DNA of 64,000 nucleotides from assembly GCA_009760855.2 (NCBI GenBank), contig WPIO01000083.1, positions 310,001 through 374,000 of the forward strand, in the 5' to 3' direction. The notes beneath the pieces are model-generated. The model made no database searches, had not been told where the DNA came from, and worked only from the letters and a program-made list of their open reading frames with translations. Made by a program: the position numbers and the translations under genes. This DNA is from Cristatella mucedo (lineage: Eukaryota; Bryozoa; Phylactolaemata; Cristatellidae). Positions 20,245-30,475 of this stretch are shown here, piece after piece (within the stretch, counting starts at the first letter, position 1; each line of letters begins with the position of its first letter).

Positions 20245-20390
20245 GCAAAAGTAAACAGTTTGAAGGCTGGCTACTGAATGCACACCGAAGGCCACTTAGG
20301 CTTCGAGTTTGCTATGCAAAACTCTCCCACGTAACATCCACTTGGTCTTGGTGGCTTCGTGGAGTTACAGAGAAACATATAGACTCATCG
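20245..20390 (+). repeat. Dispersed repeat R1, 3' half
   Basis: Shares 'gaaggccacttaggcttcga', 'gctatgcaaaactctcc', 'cacttggtcttggtggcttc' and 'gtggagttacagag' with the longer R1 copies. Confidence 0.75.
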
Positions 20391-20594
20391 TCACCGATAT
20401 GTCAAAGGACTCGTGCAGTCTTTAGCGAATTGCTGGCTCTTATAAAAAGATGCTTATATAATTGTTACAGTAAGAATGGCCAGAATCAAGTATAGCTGCT
20501 AACATTGGCGATAGTCGGTGGAAAAATAGGTTGAGCAATTGTCCGCATGTAACGGGAATGAGAAGAGAAACGATTGCTTAGAGCTCGCAGTGAT

Positions 20595-20651
20595 CTCGCA
20601 AATCGGGTTTACCGGATGAGTGCTTTACCAATTGAGCTATCGAGAGCCCGT
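20595..20651 (-). other. tRNA-like head (type C), minus strand
   Basis: On the minus strand 'gatagctcaattggtaaagc' followed by 'actcatccggtaaacccga' looks like the 5' half of a tRNA (A box plus anticodon arm). A related sequence is at 38408-38455. No B box follows at the right distance, so this is probably a SINE head and not a functional tRNA. Confidence 0.45.
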
Positions 20652-20726
20652 TCTCCTACTCTCCTGTCCTACTCTTGAAAATTTTCTAGGAAGCCATGTC
20701 CTTCGGGGGAGGGCACTTGTGTTTTT

Positions 20727-20966
20727 CTAATTTGGCTCGCTGGATAACGTGCGGATAGCGTCAAATTCCTTCCGAAACTTGCTCCTGAACGTGTTGGCAT
20801 ACACTGAGAATAGTTTGGGCAGAGTCGATTGGTCGATCTTGATCTTTTGGTCGTTCGAATTCTTGCATTCTCTGGCTCTCGAAGGCAGGGACGGCTGCGG
20901 GAGACCCTGTGAGGCCGGGCACCGAGGCGGGTCATTCTGGCTTGTGAGTGTGCACGTGCCACTCAA
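20727..20966 (-). pseudogene. Coding-like stretch, unknown family
   Basis: An open minus-strand frame ends with 'KIKIDQSTLPKLFSVYANTF' and 'RKEFDAIRTLSSEPN' then TAG. This C-terminal half looks genuinely protein-like (amphipathic and charged, little simple repeat). The N-terminal half is Pro/Ser-rich and less convincing. No family is recognised; it could be an exon of a host gene or an element ORF relic. Confidence 0.3.
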
Positions 20967-21030
20967 AGCGACCGGTGCCTCCGCAGCCGTGAGGTCGCCA
21001 TGTCAGCAAATTCATGCACTCACAGCTGCT

Positions 21031-21750
21031 TAATAATAATAATAATAACAAATTGATATAGCGCCCTTGGAGAACTTCTATTCCTAGGCACTTTAGATGT
21101 GCATCAAAGGAAGTACGATCGAATGGCTGATGGTAGCTTTCTCAAAGGTGACAAGGATAACATTTTTAGAGGTGACATGCTTAGGGTCAACATACAAATA
21201 TGACCAGAAGCAGTATGCACAGTTTCAGCACACATTAGCGCATCAATAACGACTCTTAAGGATCCACTACATGCTGTGATAAGCGGATGCATCTTAGCTT
21301 CTTTTTAAATGTCGGGGGATTTTGTTACGTCAGTCAGAAGTGAGTTCCAGGCTTTTGGAGCATATGAACTGAAGGCGTAGTTGCCAAAGGATTAGAGGTT
21401 TTGAGGTTCGTACGAGGTGTAGCTTCACTATTTGATTCAGAAAAGCGGCTGGTACGATGCTTAGTCTGGTGGGGTAGTAGATCTGGTAGGTAGGCTGGAG
21501 CCAGAGAATGTAGGAAACTAAAAGTGAGTGACGGAAACTTGAAGTTGACGCGCTACTTGACTGGGAGTGAGTGCAGATCGGCTAGACGGGCTAGATGGTT
21601 CGATGGGGCAACTACGACGCTCGTAACAGACAAGCCTAGCTGTAGAGTTTTGCACCAAATGTATGAACATGATTGCACTGGCCGGTAGACCATTATGCAG
21701 TGAGCTGCAGAAGTCGAGACGGGATGTCACAAAGCATGAACGAATTTAGA
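21031..21750 (-). mobile_element. LINE A 3' part
   Basis: Starts on the plus strand with (TAA)n and 'aattgatatagcgcccttgg', the inverted LINE 3' tail, then the UTR ('aggatccactacatgctgtgataa'-type words). The ORF2 C-terminus follows: minus-strand segments equivalent to 'APKAWNSLP', 'SLTFRSLHSLAPAYLPDLL' and 'LVQNSTARLVCYERR'. It belongs with 21990-22790, which lies upstream in the same orientation. Confidence 0.85.
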
Positions 21751-21989
21751 TGCAGTATCTCTTGTGTAAGTAAGCCGAAATTATAGCAATGTTATGTAGC
21801 TAGAGAGCAATGTTATGTAGCTGTAGGGTCTAGAGGACTAGTACAGGTTCTTTTACTGGGAGATAAATTTTACGATGAGGTCACTATTGACCTCTTGAAT
21901 GTAGACGTTGTGGTGCCGCACGGAATTGGGGAGCAGGAGTCCAGAGAGGAAGCAGCGAATGCCTAGGAATGAACTCGTATGTTTATATT
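21751..21989. other. Segment separating two LINE A blocks
   Basis: No clear LINE coding sequence is seen here. A 17-base word ('gcaatgttatgtagct') occurs twice, near 21788 and 21812. The reverse-transcriptase core expected at this place is missing, so this is either foreign sequence or a deletion scar. Confidence 0.5.
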
Positions 21990-22790
21990 CGTATGTCTAT
22001 TTTGTTGAGAAAGAAGCTGGAGAAGCGATCAGCAAGATCATCGCGAGGATCACCACGTGGAGGTAACATGAGAGTGGTTAAGAACACGGTTGATCGTAGA
22101 TGTGAGCATTTTTTTTAGTGGGCATCTGAGAATCAATGCTGTTTTTACAGGAGCTAGACTTGGCCTTTGCCCGGATAGATTGGTACGATCTACAGTAGTC
22201 TTTGGACGCCTGTCGATGGACAGTCAGTCCTGACCTTTTGTATGATTTTTCAAGCATCCTCTTAGTAGACCTAGCCAGTTTAATGTTTACGGTAAGCTAT
22301 AGGCCGCCTGGGCGAGGGCGCACGGTGCACTTAGTCAGAGGTGCAAACGCGCCAAGCATGTCTGCTAGTGTCGTGTTGCAGCATTCAACCGGTGACGATG
22401 GGTCGGAAAGGGTATTGAGAAGCTGGGCCGAAAAAGATATTCTCGCGTGGACAGCATCAATGTCAAGGGTGTTGAGGGTTTGATTCACAGATGATTTGGC
22501 ATGCGGAGGGGGGCGCACAGTGTAGACTGAACGAGATCCGCAGGCATGGAGAGATGAGCAGAAGTTGTTAGCAAAGGGGTCAGACTTCGCCGAGACCCGG
22601 ACAGAAAGGGTCAGAATCGGGTCCTTCGAGCCTCGGCTGCTGCCGCTTCTTCGCCGAGCCGCACGCTCCAGTGAAACGCCTCCTGAAAGTGAGCTTCGTG
22701 TGCACGCGCTGAGGATCGCAGGAGGACCGTCCTTCGCAGGAGAGCTGATTGGCAGCGCAGCTGATGCTTCGGAATGAGGCCAGGCACGTT
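21990..22790 (-). mobile_element. LINE A ORF2 5' part (endonuclease-RT linker)
   Basis: The minus strand encodes, in order, 'DPFANNFCSSLHACGS', 'LDIDAVHARISFSAQLL', 'LADMLGAFAPLTKCTVRPRP', 'RMLEKSYKRSGLTVHRQASK' and 'PRGDPRDDLADRFSSFFLNK', then 'IDIRI'. The APL.TRTVT.RP, SGLTVHRQ and DLADRFSSFF.NKI motifs mark the linker between endonuclease and reverse transcriptase in CR1/L2-group LINEs. A frame change occurs at a poly-A run near 22110. Upstream endonuclease sequence is not recognisable. Confidence 0.9.
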
Positions 22791-22859
22791 TCATTGCCGA
22801 ATGACGATAGCTTTGCGCCCACTTGTTGTCATTCTCATCGCCTTCGTCTGTGTCAAACT

Positions 22860-23675
22860 ATTTGAGAGAAAGCTTTCAAATTAAACATTGAAGAGGCAAT
22901 ATAAGTCGTCGGAAAATCCGTCTGGTAACAAATTGAGGTCTGGCTTAATGGTCAAGCTTGTGCTTAGAGCGTGGGGAACGACGGTATTCGCGCTAACTGC
23001 ACTACCTAAACTCGACACGTTCGATGGCTAATCGTGCTACAAAGGCGCTGCTCGTAGATTGGTCGTTGGCGAGGTGAAGCCGTCCTCGCACGACTAACAC
23101 ACGTAGCAGCTAGAACTAACTAAAAAAATGTACAGTCGAGTTGCCGAAATGGGGAAGTTGTTCAACTCACTCGACCGACGAGGCGTATTCGTCCTTCTTT
23201 AAGCGATGGAGAGCGTAGTCGAAGCGAAAGGACACATTATTAGCTGCACGGCTCCTGGATAAAATTCACATTTCTCTTGGAAATAAATGTTCCCGCCTTT
23301 CAATGCAAAGGAAATAGTTCGAGAAAAGCACCGACTAGATAGGCAACCGAATCGTATGGCTTGTTGCCTCTACACTGACCAGCATACTCAAATCGCGGAG
23401 ACTTACATAGCGGCGTAATGGTGAACGATCCCATGGATGAAGACATTTCTGAGGTTGCAGATTCCAACAACATCAGTCTAGTTATACATTGTCGGGCCTC
23501 ATTATTCTGCGACGCCACACGCACGCTTCGAAACGCCCCGAAAAGAGAGAAAAACCTCGGAAAACGGAGCTTTGAGCGTATTGCGTAGTGATCTGCATTC
23601 AATTTATTACCAGCATCTCGAGGGCCGTGTATTTATTAACTTGTGTGCTGCTTACATTTGTGCACACGATTCGAA
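22860..23675. other. Unassigned sequence
   Basis: Only weak tRNA-like words were noticed ('tggcttaatggtcaagc' near 22935). No gene or repeat could be supported. Confidence 0.4.
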
Positions 23676-23885
23676 TCAGAAATCTCCCCGGCCCCGACGC
23701 TCGGGTGTTTCTATATAAAAAATGCAGGGGGGGGGTCTGACTCCCTTGGATAACAGTTTGTGTACAGTGACGACGCGAAGTTTTGTCAGTGAAATAAGTA
23801 GTAGCGAAGCTTTCAAGTCGCCCATGGCGGCAGCCTGGGACTCGTCGATTTTCTTTTCAAGGAACTGCTTGGTATCGGCGAACAT
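23676..23885 (-). pseudogene. Coding-like stretch, unknown family
   Basis: The minus strand opens with ATG at 23885 and reads 'MFADTKQFLEKKIDESQAAA' then 'MGDLKASLLLISLTK', a helical, charged stretch that looks protein-like. It then enters a poly-G run (about 23727-23735) where the reading frame probably slipped. No family is recognised; it could be an ORF1-type relic. Confidence 0.3.
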
Positions 23886-24224
23886 TTAAGCTAGGACTGA
23901 TAAGTAGACTTTCGGTCTAAATGCATAAAATGATGTAACCGACGACGTCGGTAAGAGTAAACGCATAAATGTCCTCAGTGCGTACTGAACTAGTGTGCGA
24001 GTTTGAAGACCAATTCGTGTAGGCGTAGGACGAAGCAAGCTGGTGGACAAGATGCACCGAGCAGAAAGGTAGACTTAAGGTCAAGGTCAGCTCCAAATAG
24101 TTCTGATTTTTTGGAGATGAAGGTTATTCGTATTTCTGGCAAAGTTACTCTAGCAGGCTACACTCGTATTTTCAACACAACACCAGTGAACATTCATGCG
24201 ACCTCCCAATTGCGTACTGCTCTT

Positions 24225-24350
24225 GAGCTACCACTAACCATTCGATCATGCTTCCTTTGCAGCACGTATAAAGTGTCTAGAAAGAGAGTGAGTTTTCTGA
24301 TATGAAATCTGATATGCCACTTCACTATGCAAAGGTATTATTATTCTTGG
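24225..24350 (+). mobile_element. LINE A 3' end fragment
   Basis: 'accattcgatcatgcttcct' and 'ttgcagcacgtataaagtg' lead into 'tctagaaagagagtgagttt', the LINE A UTR and tail, then a TTATT run. The upstream part is too diverged to place. Confidence 0.7.
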
Positions 24351-24484
24351 TATTATAGGCACCTTTTCCGAAAAATTCCGCGAGTCAAAATTCTTGAAAT
24401 CTCCGTTTGAGTGGTATTCAATGGAGTAAGCATGAAGGTCCAGCCTTCGCTCACCTTGGCTTGATGGAGTCAAGGAGACCCTGC

Positions 24485-24990
24485 TTTATTAATGCCCCTC
24501 GAGAACGTCGGACTACAACGATGTGGCTGCACTGGCTCCCTCATCCAAGGCACCAGCATTGACTTAAGATTTCTTTCAATCACTTTTAGGTTCCTCCATT
24601 CTCTAGCTCGAGATCTTTTGGAATTACTTGCTCATTGGCCCTCTCGTCGTTCTTCTGACTCGGATCGTTTGTATGGGCCTCTAAACAACCTCAATGCTCT
24701 CGTAGACCGTGTCTTCAGCTCATGTGCGCCCAAAATCCGCTACTCCATCGCCTGGCATGACGTCAGTTCTTTCTTTGACGGCATTCAAAAAGAACCTAGA
24801 AACATACGTATTTCTCTTGGCCTTCGCTTCTTTGTTCGAATGGTCCTTCGTGTGCTTATACGTGCTGAAAGTGCGCACATTCTCACTACTCAATCAGCAT
24901 GCTTCTTTACAGCACATGTGAAGTCCTTAGAAAGATATTGACTAATTAGAGTGCTTTGAAATTTTTAAATAATATTACTATTATACTTAA
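24485..24990 (+). mobile_element. LINE A C-terminal coding region and 3' end
   Basis: Plus-strand frames give 'TMWLHWLPHPRHQH' (equivalent to the LHWLPV..RIDFK block) and a further frame 'FSSCAPKIRYSIAWHDVSSF'. The usual UTR words 'gtgtgcttatacgtgctgaa' and 'tccttagaaagatattgact' follow. Several frameshifts; inactive. Confidence 0.75.
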
Positions 24991-25432
24991 ATAAACTTGT
25001 TTGCTCAGTATTCTGAAGCATACGTTGTTGTGACGCTGCACCGATAGTCACGTGAAATTTGTGAACTACTGTGTAAATGGATATCATGTATTAACTAGAG
25101 AAAACCCACGAACAAGCGTGGTATATCATTATTTTATTTGAGAAGCTGAGAGCTAAGAAAGAAACCAGTTATCATTAAATATTGAACAAGTTTCAAATTG
25201 CGAGCATTTACTTCTACAGCAAATTTAGGAAGACTATTAGCTCCCTGTTTGGTCTCTCACTGTTGATGCGTTGACAAAAGCTGCGTTTGATTAGAGTTTT
25301 TAAAGCTTGACGGTTGTTAATTCCTCCATTGTTTAGTTGATGTCACGTTGCTGTCTGCGATTGTGGTGCTTTTATTCAGAGCTCTTTTCCGGTCGGGATC
25401 CATCGTGCTAAAAAAGAGAACGTTAACAGGTA
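24991..25432. other. Unassigned AT-rich sequence
   Basis: No feature could be supported. Confidence 0.4.
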
Positions 25433-25607
25433 TCACCCCTGGGTCTTAGCCCAGGGGTAAGGTGCTCGCTCTCACGACCCAGGACGTGGGCTCAAGTCCT
25501 GCAATGCACGATCCTGTATTTCTCACCGCAAGTGGTGGCGATAGCCTTTAAAACTCGTCTGCCGCTATATAAATGAGGCTGTTTAATCAGCTAACCTTTG
25601 AACCTTT
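25433..25607 (+). mobile_element. SINE family A, full length
   Basis: Head 'cctgggtcttagcccagggg' with A box 'gtaaggtgctcgct', B box 'gacgtgggctcaagtcctgc', body 'ccgcaagtggtggcgatagc' and tail 'gctatataaatgaggctgtt' with 'taatcagctaac'. This is the best reference copy for family A in the window. The head itself folds (CCTGGG/CCCAGG). Confidence 0.9.
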
Positions 25608-25796
25608 AAGGTATTTTTGGAAACTTTCCACAGGCTACAGTGATAATCCTTTGAACAGACCTGCCTTGCAGCTGGGCGGCACGCACGACCAAGCAACAAG
25701 TCTTCCATGTCCGACCCCAAGCACCTTGTTCACCCCCCATACCGACTCAGGCCAGTCTAAGCTCCATTGATGATCCCCGGCGTTGAGGCATCCCGC

Positions 25797-25868
25797 CTCT
25801 CTCTCTCTCTCCCTCTCTCCTTCTCTCTGTCTCTGTCTATCTGCCTGCCTACCTGTCTGTCTCTCTCA
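25797..25868. repeat. (CT)n-rich microsatellite
   Basis: Imperfect CT repeats with TG and TA interruptions. Confidence 0.9.
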
Positions 25869-27157
25869 CGTGCACTACCTAGCCAGCCTTTTTATGACGC
25901 GCACATGCATCGCTTTGCACCACCGAGCCATTATCCATGCCCAAACTGTATGCCAGCTGGCGGTAGCATAAGTAGATGGATGATGGGTGCTTCGATGGAT
26001 GCTGCACGTGCTTCGATTTACCGCTCACCCGGTGAATCATCAGAGACGAACCATTGACCGAGCCCTAAGCCGATTCACAGCAGGTGGCTGCATAGGGAGA
26101 TGGATGCCGAAGGGCTGTGTGAGTCAGCGTTCTTTCACACCCTCTACTTGAAAGGCACGCGCGGCTCATTGTTCCAGGGCCACCCTCGAGTGAGTGTTCC
26201 CTCGAAACCACTTCCTTGAAGGGAGAGAGGGAGAACTTTAAACAATTACCTTAATTACAGTTGACACCTCTAACTTTCGTCTGTTTTTGGGTTCATTTTT
26301 ACCTTATCGCGTCACTGCTTCCTGAGTTGTATTTCATCGTGCTTCTGATCTGCAGCCAATTCCATCCTAAGTTTAGGCATGCAGGTTAGAAAAGCTCTGG
26401 TCCTCCAATTGGTTAGTACAGGCTAGCAAGTCAGCAGCGACTTTCGTTTATGGGACGGACTCAAATATGTACAGTCGAAATTGAAGAGGTTGGTGAGGCA
26501 TACTTTCACGGCTGCAGCTCGCATGCTTGTAGGCATTAGGTAATGTTAGTGGTAAGCTTACCAGCTACATTCTCACTGAGACCAGTAAGTATTATTTCCG
26601 AATCACACGTGCCTCAAAAGTCTAGAAAATAGCACAATTACTGCCCATAAACTTTGTTTATGATAATGAAAAACACAAATTTAATATTTACCAATTTCCA
26701 ATGACACATCAGTAGGAAGCACAGCCCTTTTCACATTTAGCCAGAAAAATCAACACAAGAATATAAACTAGCATATATGTACACTAAAGACATAAAGAAT
26801 GACAGAAGATTTAGAAGCGATTAATTTATCAAGATTTGCACTACACAACGAGTCGCTCTCGCGAATCAGCACCCAAACGTAGTCTTTCATCATTTTCTCA
26901 TAATATTATCCTCGGTTGCTCCATTCAAAGTCCTGTAAATTGAGGCGGCAGCACTCGTATTGCTCGTACGAGTTCCGCTCTCATGTTCTCTTTGAATTTA
27001 TAAAGGTGAGCGTCAAGAATTAAGAAATCCTGCTTGCCATTGTGGTCTAGCTCTTCACCGTAGTCTCAGCCAGCTCTAAATAGTTATCCGGCAAACGATT
27101 GCCTTGGAGGCCCAAACCACAAAGACACCGACACACACAGTGACAAATCTGCTCTAA
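25869..27157. other. Unassigned sequence
   Basis: About 1.3 kb with no supported gene or repeat. It becomes AT-rich after 26560. Confidence 0.4.
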
Positions 27158-27688
27158 TCCGTCTTTTCTTCCTTGCTGGCAAACTTCATTGGGAATTTGT
27201 TGCACTCACTGATCTTCTTTGCTTATGGTTTCACCGAGACGTCACCTTTCACCGCTGCCTCGAACAGCTTAAAGGAGTGTTTTCGACGATTATCAAGGGC
27301 TGCTAACTCCTTATCTGGAGCTGCGAAACAATTATTTCAAAAGGCCCAATTTGATGTGCTACAGTGGCATCCGCACTATCTGCGGAGGGGGGTGGAGGTA
27401 AGGTTCTAACGATGGCACCTACTTGGTGTTGCTGCTCCCCTGCAGACAACTTGGTCAGCTGTGATCACCTCTGCCAGCAGCAGTACGCATGAGGGTCTAT
27501 GCTGCGCCAAAGCAAAGCTAGTGCGGAAACTCGATAAAAGATGGAGAACCACCAGGAATGCCAAAATTTTAAAAGTCTCCGATCAACTTCCAGTCAAACT
27601 CACAAAGCTTCAAGGTATCAAGAAAGACCTTAACTCGGTTGTAATCCTCTTTGAGTTATCTCGAGTATCCAGACAAAGAGACTAGAAC
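27158..27688 (+). CDS. Candidate two-exon gene fragment with 48-bp intron
   Basis: An open frame from 27158 ends 'FDVLQWHPHYLRRGVE' at GAG|GTAAGG (donor 27398). A CCCCTGCAG acceptor ends at 27445, and a branch-like TCTAAC sits at 27405-27410. Both junctions are phase 0. The intron contains an in-frame TAA, so removal joins the frames. The second exon reads 'KLVRKLDKRWRTTRNAKILK', 'QLPVKLTKLQGIKKDLN' and ends at TAG 27686-27688. Helical and charged; family not recognised. Further coding-like pieces follow to about 28080 with stops, so this may be a decayed gene or element ORF. Confidence 0.4.
27398..27445 (+). other. Candidate 48-bp intron
   Basis: GTAAGG donor, TCTAAC branch-like site, pyrimidine-rich GCTGCTCCCCTGCAG acceptor, phase 0 on both sides, and an in-frame stop inside. 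Very short spliceosomal introns of this size occur in several animal groups. Confidence 0.4.
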
Positions 27689-27699
27689 TAGTTTCCGTT

Positions 27700-29231
27700 A
27701 TGGAGCAGCATGGCATTGAGGCTCCCTGGTGAGATGTCATTAAAGAGTGTCTGTCATTGTAGTTACAAATGATTGCTATTGCCTGAAAATACTGGTCACA
27801 TTGAAGAAAATGCAGAGCTAATTTTGATGGGTGACGAAGCTGGAGAGAGAAGCTTGGTGACGCTTACTCTGATCTGCGACTTGAGACTTTCATCCCACAT
27901 GTTCCAAAGCTTTTTCTTGGGACAGTATGGGCTTTATCTTCCGCTCTGCCTCTAAAATCGTCATCTGGATCCAAAGTGTCTACGTCGAATATCGAACTTG
28001 CTGACCGGCTCCTTCCGAAGACGGCTGGTCTCTCTTTGGAGAAGTTGGTGCCGAGAGCAGTGTATTACTAGGGTGATGAATTTATGAGTGTCTGGATAGG
28101 CTCTAACAGGTGCATTCTTGCCCTCCGATGCTTGGATGGGACGACCGCATAGAAACAGCAGTTGCCAAAGAGGTTAGTGGGTTCTCGCCAAATTCTTGGG
28201 ATAGCAAACTTCATAGCTCTTTTATTACCTGGTACCATCCTTCAAAAGAGCAAGGTAAATTTACAAAAGCTAAGAAATAAAATTAGTTCTCATATGAATA
28301 ATTTATTTCACTCATCACTAAAAACATTATATAACCCAACAATTTAGATTAGCAGTTTTTCATATTACTTTCCGGAGCATCTTATTGTAGCTGTTACAGG
28401 TGAAATAAAGTGCCCGGAGTTCACTCTAATCTCCAATAGGCATGCAAAATATTCCTCATGAGCCTCACACGTGCTAGCAGATGTCTCAAAAGGGTTACAC
28501 TTTCGTCCTTGTGCTGATAGAATGGCCGCAGATGGAGCCAAACGTGTCTAATGGATGCTTGCAGCCTCTTGATACAATCTGATCGGGAAAATGCAGATGC
28601 TTATCCACTTAGGCAGCTGGAGCTTAACTAGACTGGTAGGCTTAAGGGTCGTACATTTATGCTGCAGTTTATACTGCTGGAAAGCATCATTAAGGAAGTT
28701 ATTAATAGTTTGGATGTATGTAACGGGTAGAAAAACTAATCATTGCTATTCTTTAATAACTTCATTTATTAGCAGGTAGGAAATTCAGCTCTCGAATCGT
28801 ATAAGATTTTTATTTCAATTTAATTGGATTTTATTACAATATTATTTCCAAGCATTATTATAAGCAAAAAGTGTATTTCATAGAAAAAATTGTAATTTAA
28901 TTGAAAATCATGCTTTTGGCCCTAGCTGTAACTGCAAAGTTTTAAAATTAAGTAGCACTTTTTTATCATCTTTGTCAAACATCTAAAGCTTGTAGAAAAT
29001 AATGGCCATTTTTATACTTGTGAGGCATTAACAACTGGAAAAAATATTTGATACCCGGGATCAAAGATAAAATAAATTGTTTGTTGAATAGTTTCATTGA
29101 TCTTTACCTGCCCATTTGTTAAATGAACCCTGTTAGGGACCATCTGGGTTACCGACATTTGCCCCTTGGACGTTTCCATCCCCGAAATTCCCCCATGGGG
29201 TAGGAAATTCCCCTCCCCCGTATATGGCTTA
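27700..29231. other. AT-rich interval with weak coding traces
   Basis: Up to about 28080 there are protein-like words ('HVPKLFLGTVWALSSALP', 'ELADRLLPKTAGLSLEKLV') separated by stops and frame changes. From 28100 to 29230 the sequence is AT-rich and no feature could be supported. Confidence 0.4.
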
Positions 29232-29395
29232 TGGTTTAGAGTTTTAGTTTTTAGGGTTTAGTGTTTGGGGTTTTAGAGTTTTAGCGTTAAGGGGCTTAGG
29301 GTTTTAGGGTTTAGTGTTTAGGGGTTTATAGTTTAATGTTAGGGTTTAGTGTTTAGGGTTTTAGAGTTTTAGGGTTTATGATTTAGGGTTTAGGG
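29232..29395 (+). repeat. Degenerate TTTAGGG/TTAGGG-like tract
   Basis: About 165 bases made of variants of TTTAGGG, TTTTAGGG, TTTAGTG and TTTAGAG. It resembles telomeric repeats, but the unit is irregular. A short related tract is at 35770-35815. Confidence 0.85.
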
Positions 29396-29495
29396 CGGGC
29401 TTTGCCTCCGCCGTCTAAAGCCATCCTTGCTCGTAGTTTGTGCTTTAATTAATACGTATTAGGGTGTAACGAGATCTCTTGGGATCGAGTTATAC

Positions 29496-29690
29496 TCAAT
29501 AGACCTCTGAGGCTTGGCGCTCATTTTCAGGGACGCGCGGCACTCCGTAGTGCGCGCTCGCATTGACGGGTACGAATACGTGCCTGGTGGTGTCGAACGG
29601 GACCGTACTTCCGAGGATCAAACTGTATAGCTCGCCGACGCCGCAGCAGCCGCCACAACCACCGCCGCCTTCCGCTTTATCAGAAACCAT
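29496..29690 (-). CDS. Candidate exon or small ORF, unknown family
   Basis: A GC-richer open stretch on the minus strand between AT-rich flanks: ATG at 29690, a Gly/Cys-rich segment, then 'SLILGSTVPFDTTRHVFVPV' and 'SAHYGVPRVPENERQ', TGA at 29496-29498. An internal 'ctatacag' could be a splice acceptor, making the second half an exon. The sharp composition change supports a coding or retroposed piece. No family is recognised. Confidence 0.3.
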   Translation of the reverse strand: MVSDKAEGGGGCGGCCGVGELYSLILGSTVPFDTTRHVFVPVNASAHYGVPRVPENERQASEVY

Positions 29691-29699
29691 CCTTCTAAT

Positions 29700-30475
29700 G
29701 TATCCATCCTTCTAATTATACTGAGTTGATTTGATTTTATTAGAGCGTGAACTTCACTTGGTCACATATCTAATGTCTACAAGGCAAGCATTCAGTTTGT
29801 CAGTCGCTGCACCAGATTCTGACGATTAAAGCCGAGTATCATCAGCATAGAAATGATAGTCGATACCGTAAGGCTGAATCATTTTCCAAGAGGCTCGGTA
29901 TAAATAGAGAATATCTAAGGACCGAGAACGGACCCTTTTGGAACTCCATATGTGACCGGACTGCTGGATGAAACGTAGCCACCAAACGACACGAATTGAA
30001 TACGATCAAGCCAGTATGATTTGAACAACGCTTGTACCTCGTCTGCCAGACCAATTGTTGTTCTCAATCATTCGAAGTATGATATCGTGATCACTAGTGT
30101 CGAAGGCAACTGATAGATCTAGTAGCGCTAGGGCATATGCCATTCCCGTCGTCGTGGCCGCATAGGATGTCATTGGTTACACGGAGGAGAGTAGTTTCAG
30201 AAGAGAGGTGTCGCTTGAATCCCGACTAAAATTTTCCTGACAATTCATAATTTTTAATGTGTGCCACAAGCTGCTTAGCGACAGTTTATCAAGAATCTTT
30301 GACAAAAAGCAAATAAGAGAAACAGAGCGATTGGCTGCTATGACCTCTGCAACAAATTCAGGCTATTTGAGCAGTGGTCGAGCGATGGCCAGTTAAACAA
30401 AATTTGCGACAACTCCGTTATCTAGGGAAGGATATAGAGCCTGAGCTATGGCTGGACCAAATTTGTCAGTCAATG
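29700..30475 (-). mobile_element. LINE B reverse transcriptase fragment
   Basis: Minus-strand frames read, in order, 'SKILDKLSLSSL', 'SGFKRHLSSETTLLRVTND', 'ALALLDLSVAFDTSDHDIIL', 'YGVPKGSVLGP' (a stop replaces the next Leu), 'IFSIYTEPLGKMIQ' and 'YHFYADDTRL'. These are the fingers-to-palm motifs of a CR1/L2-superfamily RT, including the catalytic FYADD. Sequence differs clearly from LINE A, so this is a second lineage. Several frameshifts; inactive. Confidence 0.9.

Noticed and set aside
20595-20651. Functional tRNA gene on the minus strand
   Set aside because: A-box half present, but there is no B box or acceptor stem at tRNA spacing, and a related head occurs at 38408.
29232-29395. A chromosome end
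   Set aside because: Repeats are degenerate and unique-type sequence continues on both sides.
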